A DNA stretch of 22,246 bases from a virus. A program made the translations under genes and the position numbers. The stretch is from IMG/VR virus record IMGVR_UViG_3300033980_000231, positions 1 through 22,246 of that record. One strand, given 5' to 3'. The stretch's first letter is position 1; every line of letters begins with the position of its first letter. Shown one piece after another: positions 19,148 to 22,246 of this stretch. Below the pieces are notes generated by a model. The model saw only the letters and a list, made by a program, of their open reading frames with translations, was not told the origin of the DNA and did no database searches.

Positions 19148-20388
19148 TAGAAGGTGCCCCCACTAACACCGCCCGTAAAGTTGCCTGTACCTGTGACATC
19201 GACGCCATTCGCATTGACATCAACAATCTGAGTTCCCAGCACTGAAATACCAAAACGCCCTGCGCCAGGCCTGTAAATGCCCGTATTGGTCTCAGATCCA
19301 AAGTTAAGTGATGGGCTGCCAGCAGAACCGTTAACAAGGCTAAACGAGGTGCCGCCTGCTTGCGTGGTATTAGCGTTAAAAATGTTTGTGCCATCGCAAA
19401 AAAGCGATGCCTGACCTGATGCGGGAACCGTGGCCGTATTGGCACCTACAGCGCCCGTTGAAATGGTTAGCGTAAAACCACCGGCCGTAGTTTGATTGCT
19501 GATGATATAAAAATTAGTAACGGGCGGGACAATGATCGTGACATCATTGCTTAAGACGCCGTTATAAATTTGTATGACATTGGCAGCTTCGTTGGCTGTC
19601 AGCGTGTAGGTTCCATTTGTGACTGTTTTGGTCAGTACGCCAAACTCAAACTGCGTGCTGACGCCATAACCGATCGTGACAAAGGCCGTTCCCGTTGAAA
19701 CAATAAAGGCCGACTCGCTGGGCTGGAAGGCTTTGGTTAAAGCGCCATCAATCAATTGTGAGCCTGGCGCATCCAGGGTAAGCGTGCCCGTGCCATTGTT
19801 CTTGATGAGCATGAACCAGCTATCACCCACCGTTACCGCTGAAGGCAAAGTCACCGTTGTAGCGCCACCACCCCATACATAAGTCTTAGCGCGATCGCCA
19901 TCAACAAAGGATTGGCTTGCGACAATTGAAACCACAGGATGGCTTTGATTAAGCGTCAGTCCCGAAGCCAAAAGGCCAGCACCAGCAAGCGTGGCCGCAT
20001 CAGCACTTGAGGTCCCAGCACCAAATTCAAAGTTGGACCATGAGCCTGCTTCAGTGCTGTTATTGGTCAGGTAAATGTAGCGTGATGTGCCTGATGCGAT
20101 GGCAACGATCGTGCCTGTGCCGTCATAAGTCTTAACGGTAAAGGTATGAGCGCCCGTGTTTTTAATGAGCGCGTCTTGACCCACTGAGACTTGATCAGCA
20201 GCAGGCATGCGCAACTCAAGGCCGGCACTGGAGGCTGACACATCCATAATGCGTGCTGCCGGGGTGTCGGTACTGAGGTTGCCATTGATAGGCCACACCA
20301 ACTGCAAGTTGGCAGTCAGTGTGATGGATTCATACGAGACATCCGTAGGCTGGACGACATCGCCAGTGAAGGGACTGGTATAGCTCAT
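19147..20388 (-). CDS. Fibre-like beta-rich virion protein (413 aa)
   Basis: A Thr/Ser/Gly/Val-rich protein of repeated beta strands. The N-terminal domain (YESITLTANLQLVWPINGNL, ARIMDVSASSAGLELRMPAA) resembles attachment domains of tail fibres. The middle repeats the pattern of strand-turn (TVTLPSAVTVGDSWFMLIKN, NGTGTLTLDAPG). The end has LNFGSETNTGIYRPGAGRFG followed by SVLGTQIVDVNANGVDVTG, which in many phage fibres precedes a receptor domain or an S74 chaperone; here the protein stops after GNFTGGVSGGTF. It is probably a short tail fibre or head decoration. The operon position beside the adaptor and the 765-aa tail protein fits. Confidence 0.6.
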   Translation of the reverse strand: MSYTSPFTGDVVQPTDVSYESITLTANLQLVWPINGNLSTDTPAARIMDVSASSAGLELRMPAADQVSVGQDALIKNTGAHTFTVKTYDGTGTIVAIASGTSRYIYLTNNSTEAGSWSNFEFGAGTSSADAATLAGAGLLASGLTLNQSHPVVSIVASQSFVDGDRAKTYVWGGGATTVTLPSAVTVGDSWFMLIKNNGTGTLTLDAPGSQLIDGALTKAFQPSESAFIVSTGTAFVTIGYGVSTQFEFGVLTKTVTNGTYTLTANEAANVIQIYNGVLSNDVTIIVPPVTNFYIISNQTTAGGFTLTISTGAVGANTATVPASGQASLFCDGTNIFNANTTQAGGTSFSLVNGSAGSPSLNFGSETNTGIYRPGAGRFGISVLGTQIVDVNANGVDVTGTGNFTGGVSGGTF

Positions 20389-20390
20389 GA

Positions 20391-21020
20391 TTAACTATCC
20401 GCGGCAATGGCCTGGCGATCAGCGATACGCAGCTTATCCTCGGCCATGAGGGTTTGCATGATGGCGTCATACTGCGCTTGCCACACGGGAGTGCGCTCGT
20501 CATTCTTCAAAAACGGCATGGCTTGTAAGAGCGACCCATAAAGCAATGCTTGCGGCGCGTAAACCGTAAACCAATTGGTTTGATTCGTGATGTCTAACGG
20601 CGCGACACGCTCGTAATAAAGCACTTCAAAGTTGTAGGCGATCGTTGGCGTCGGCGCTACGAACCAGTGCGTGTAATCGTAATCACAATAAAACTTTGGC
20701 ACCCCAGTCAGCGTCGGATCAGGCCAATACTCACGCAAGTATTCATACTTTCGTAGCAGGACAGGGTAACGCTTGCCTGCCACTGTGATGTTCATGGACA
20801 CGGTTTTGTGCCAGCGCGCAGGCTTGTCAATGACTGGGTTTGCCGCGTTCATCGCGCTGTTTTGCACGGTCAGATTGCCAAGAAACTTGATCTGGCTGGC
20901 AATGACTTGTTCAGCAAGTCCAATAAAGGTAGGAATACGAGCCACGGTCTCGGCGTCGGTGCGCTCCAGGTACTGCTGGATGTCCGTCACCAGGTTGTTG
21001 TAGGTCATTGCGTAGGCCAT
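20391..21020 (-). CDS. Head-tail adaptor protein, SU10/P22-type (209 aa)
   Basis: The helical N-terminus TYNNLVTDIQQYLERTDAET with RIPTFIGLAEQVIASQIKFL, then ARWHKTVSMNITVAGKRYPV and PKFYCDYDYTHWFVAPTPTI, follows the layout of podovirus adaptor proteins that form the ring below the portal (adaptor of SU10, P22 gp4-like role), judged from memory. A Tyr-rich end domain (YNFEVLYYERVAPL) and LLYGSLLQAMPFLKNDERTP complete it. The ATG at 21020 overlaps the previous stop as TAATG, with AAGGTG seven bases upstream; a GTG two codons earlier is less likely. It would dock the tail proteins encoded downstream to the portal. Confidence 0.65.
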   Translation of the reverse strand: MAYAMTYNNLVTDIQQYLERTDAETVARIPTFIGLAEQVIASQIKFLGNLTVQNSAMNAANPVIDKPARWHKTVSMNITVAGKRYPVLLRKYEYLREYWPDPTLTGVPKFYCDYDYTHWFVAPTPTIAYNFEVLYYERVAPLDITNQTNWFTVYAPQALLYGSLLQAMPFLKNDERTPVWQAQYDAIMQTLMAEDKLRIADRQAIAADS

Positions 21021-21415
21021 TACCACACCTTCTTCTTGATCGATTCGGGCTGGGGCACAAATTGCTTGCCTTGCCTCATGCCTTCACGCTTGGCTCGAGT
21101 TGTTGCCGCGTATTCAGAAGGTGTGAGCTTCTCTCGTGCTGCCTTGGGCAAGTAACGCTCGCCGGTTGCCTTGGGTCCTTGAGTGCTGGGCTTGCCACTG
21201 CGCGTACCCCAGTCCTCTTTGGTCCACTTTGAGAGCGAATTATCCGCTTTTTTAGGCCCTTTGTAACCCCCGCCTGACTGCTTGTATTTCTGGGTGGCTA
21301 ACTGCGCTTTACGGGCGCTCCACTGGCCTGGGTTGCCCCCTTTGCCGGAAGCTTTCACGGATGCAACGATGCGTTTCCACTTGGCCGGATCTGACTTAGT
21401 TGCTGATGTCATCAA
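21020..21415 (-). CDS. Basic DUF5872-like protein (131 aa)
   Basis: Highly basic and Gly/Ser-rich. The first part (DPAKWKRIVASVKASGKGGN, then PGQWSARKAQLATQKYKQSG) is a short helical DNA-binding-like region. The second part, SLSKWTKEDWGTRSGKPS, ATGERYLPKAAREKLTPSEY, then AATTRAKREG, matches in my memory the DUF5872 type found in phages and large algal viruses. Function is unknown; basic composition suggests binding to DNA or to the virion interior. It lies between the lysozyme (ATGA overlap) and the adaptor (one-base overlap). Confidence 0.6.
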   Translation of the reverse strand: MMTSATKSDPAKWKRIVASVKASGKGGNPGQWSARKAQLATQKYKQSGGGYKGPKKADNSLSKWTKEDWGTRSGKPSTQGPKATGERYLPKAAREKLTPSEYAATTRAKREGMRQGKQFVPQPESIKKKVW

Positions 21416-21951
21416 TCACCTCTCAGGTAAAGCGATTTTTCAGCGTTACGGCGACGAACCAGGCCTGGCAATACCTTGCCACCACCCATGGTCCATGCCA
21501 TGAAAGCCTCGGCAGCACCGCTAAAGTCGGCGCGGTTGTTTTTCATTCTTATCGTAGACCGCTGATAATTCCCGACTCCAGCGTTGAACGCAAAACTGAC
21601 CACAGCGTCGAAGCTTGACTGACGGCCAGCAAGATTAGGAGACATTCGCAGTACACCGCGCTCAAAACGGACGAGATCATCCTCAAAAAGGCGATCAATC
21701 TCCTCCTGCGTCCAAGTACGATTATCTTGGGCTGCGAGTGGGTAGTCCTTACGGAGAATGCCGGTGTAGCCATCTTTCCTTATTACTGGCAGTTTGATCT
21801 GATCTTGATACAAAACATGGCCGTACCCAATGGTCCAAATGTGGGCTGGGCATAAGTAAGGCTTAAGACTCTTGCCCTCAAACCTGTGCATCAACTCAAT
21901 GCCAGCCTGACCCGTTTTCACTTCTTGTTCCAACTTCTGGAGCCAAACCAA
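21412..21951 (-). CDS. Endolysin, T4/P22-type lysozyme, GH24 (179 aa)
   Basis: The catalytic pattern is E25-8 residues-C34-5 residues-T40 in HRFEGKSLKPYLCPAHIWTI followed by GYGH. It matches the E-8-(D/C)-5-T triad of T4/P22/R21 lysozymes, with Cys at the position of T4 Asp20 as in the P22 type. Later conserved parts: FDAVVSFAFNAGVGNYQRST and GGGKVLPGLVRRRNAEKSLY. It hydrolyses the MurNAc-GlcNAc bond of peptidoglycan. There is no convincing N-terminal SAR/signal helix (start MVWLQKLEQEVKTGQ), so release should need the holin-like gene just upstream, which overlaps by 34 bp. Confidence 0.85.
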   Translation of the reverse strand: MVWLQKLEQEVKTGQAGIELMHRFEGKSLKPYLCPAHIWTIGYGHVLYQDQIKLPVIRKDGYTGILRKDYPLAAQDNRTWTQEEIDRLFEDDLVRFERGVLRMSPNLAGRQSSFDAVVSFAFNAGVGNYQRSTIRMKNNRADFSGAAEAFMAWTMGGGKVLPGLVRRRNAEKSLYLRGD

Positions 21952-22223
21952 AAGCCAATAATGCCGCCGAGCATGGCCATCTCATCATCGGAAAAGATGA
22001 TCGTACTGACTCGAACCAAGTCATCAATGTTTTGCACAAGATGCGGGTGCTGCCAGACGTAATAAGCAAGCACGGCATTGACGGCAATCAACTCAAGGAT
22101 TAGCAAGTAAGTGACGTTTGGGCGCACTGTGCCAATGTAGTTCACCACCCACTTGCTGGACTTCTCAATGATCTGCTTGTCATGGTCCAGCGCAGCCACA
22201 GTCATTTGCGCATCCGTTTGCAT
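21918..22223 (-). CDS. Holin-like membrane protein, possibly cut by window edge (101 aa visible)
   Basis: Two hydrophobic helices: YLLILELIAVNAVLAYYVW (about 39-57) and MLGGIIGFWFGSRSW (about 84-98). An acidic segment (IIFSDDEMA) and a basic tail (WNKK) accompany them. The order 'hydrophobic helix, D-D/E-E..., GIIGFWFG-x-R' is that of 3-TM/gene-transfer-agent-type holins of phages. It lies directly before and overlaps the lysozyme gene, so holin is the natural call. The frame is open from the ATG at 22223 to the window end (no stop in about 23 bases), so a longer N-terminus may exist outside the window. Confidence 0.65.
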   Translation of the reverse strand: MQTDAQMTVAALDHDKQIIEKSSKWVVNYIGTVRPNVTYLLILELIAVNAVLAYYVWQHPHLVQNIDDLVRVSTIIFSDDEMAMLGGIIGFWFGSRSWNKK

Positions 22224-22246
22224 GGCAATCTGATCAGTGCGAATCT

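Overview
The window looks like part of a tailed double-stranded DNA phage, most likely a podovirus-like phage of a freshwater bacterium. Several small-protein types here are ones I associate with phages and prophages of Betaproteobacteria/Burkholderiales. The host is an inference from protein style and moderate base composition; no gene fixes it. No bacterial housekeeping gene, tRNA, rRNA, CRISPR array, transposase or integrase was seen. Capsid, portal, terminase and DNA polymerase genes are absent and presumably lie outside the window.

Layout. (1) 115-1596, minus strand: a tightly coupled leftward operon headed by a Cro/CI-type helix-turn-helix protein. It also encodes a probable secreted protein, a second HTH protein and small unknowns. 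(2) 1597-1828: a divergent control region holding four copies of the palindrome AACCCAGGGTT (one imperfect) and a 36-bp duplication exactly 90 bp apart. (3) 1829-3905, plus strand: early genes, namely a 55-aa protein, a probable ssDNA-binding protein ending in DDDIPF (the tip of bacterial SSB), a small unknown, a winged-helix protein and a PD-(D/E)XK exonuclease. (4) 3906-4032: a second promoter (TTGACA-N17-TAACAT) whose -10 is overlapped by one arm of a 10-bp inverted repeat. (5) 4033-8978, plus strand: about twenty very small overlapping accessory genes. They include three tandem paralogues sharing a (K/R)EWVGLT motif, a phage ABA-sandwich-like protein, an HTH protein and two Cys-cluster proteins.

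(6) 8966-22223, minus strand, transcribed towards the early genes and colliding with them at overlapping stop codons: lysis and virion genes. In transcription order these are holin-like membrane protein, T4/P22-type lysozyme, a DUF5872-like basic protein, an SU10/P22-type head-tail adaptor, a fibre-like protein, a 765-aa tail structural protein, an 83-aa unknown, a 1186-aa protein with collagen-like Gly-Val-Ser repeats and 22 consecutive prolines, two probable internal virion proteins (405 and 548 aa) and an SLT-type lytic transglycosylase.

Working model. The HTH protein encoded at 1378-1596 probably binds the AACCCAGGGTT array and sets the balance between the leftward (immunity-like) and rightward (early) operons. 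The SSB-like protein and exonuclease form a small replication/recombination module. The late leftward operon builds the tail and ejection apparatus and lyses the host. The most unusual items are the operator array, the SSB-tip mimic, the repeated overlap junctions in the (K/R)EWVGLT gene array, and the repetitive 1186-aa virion protein.
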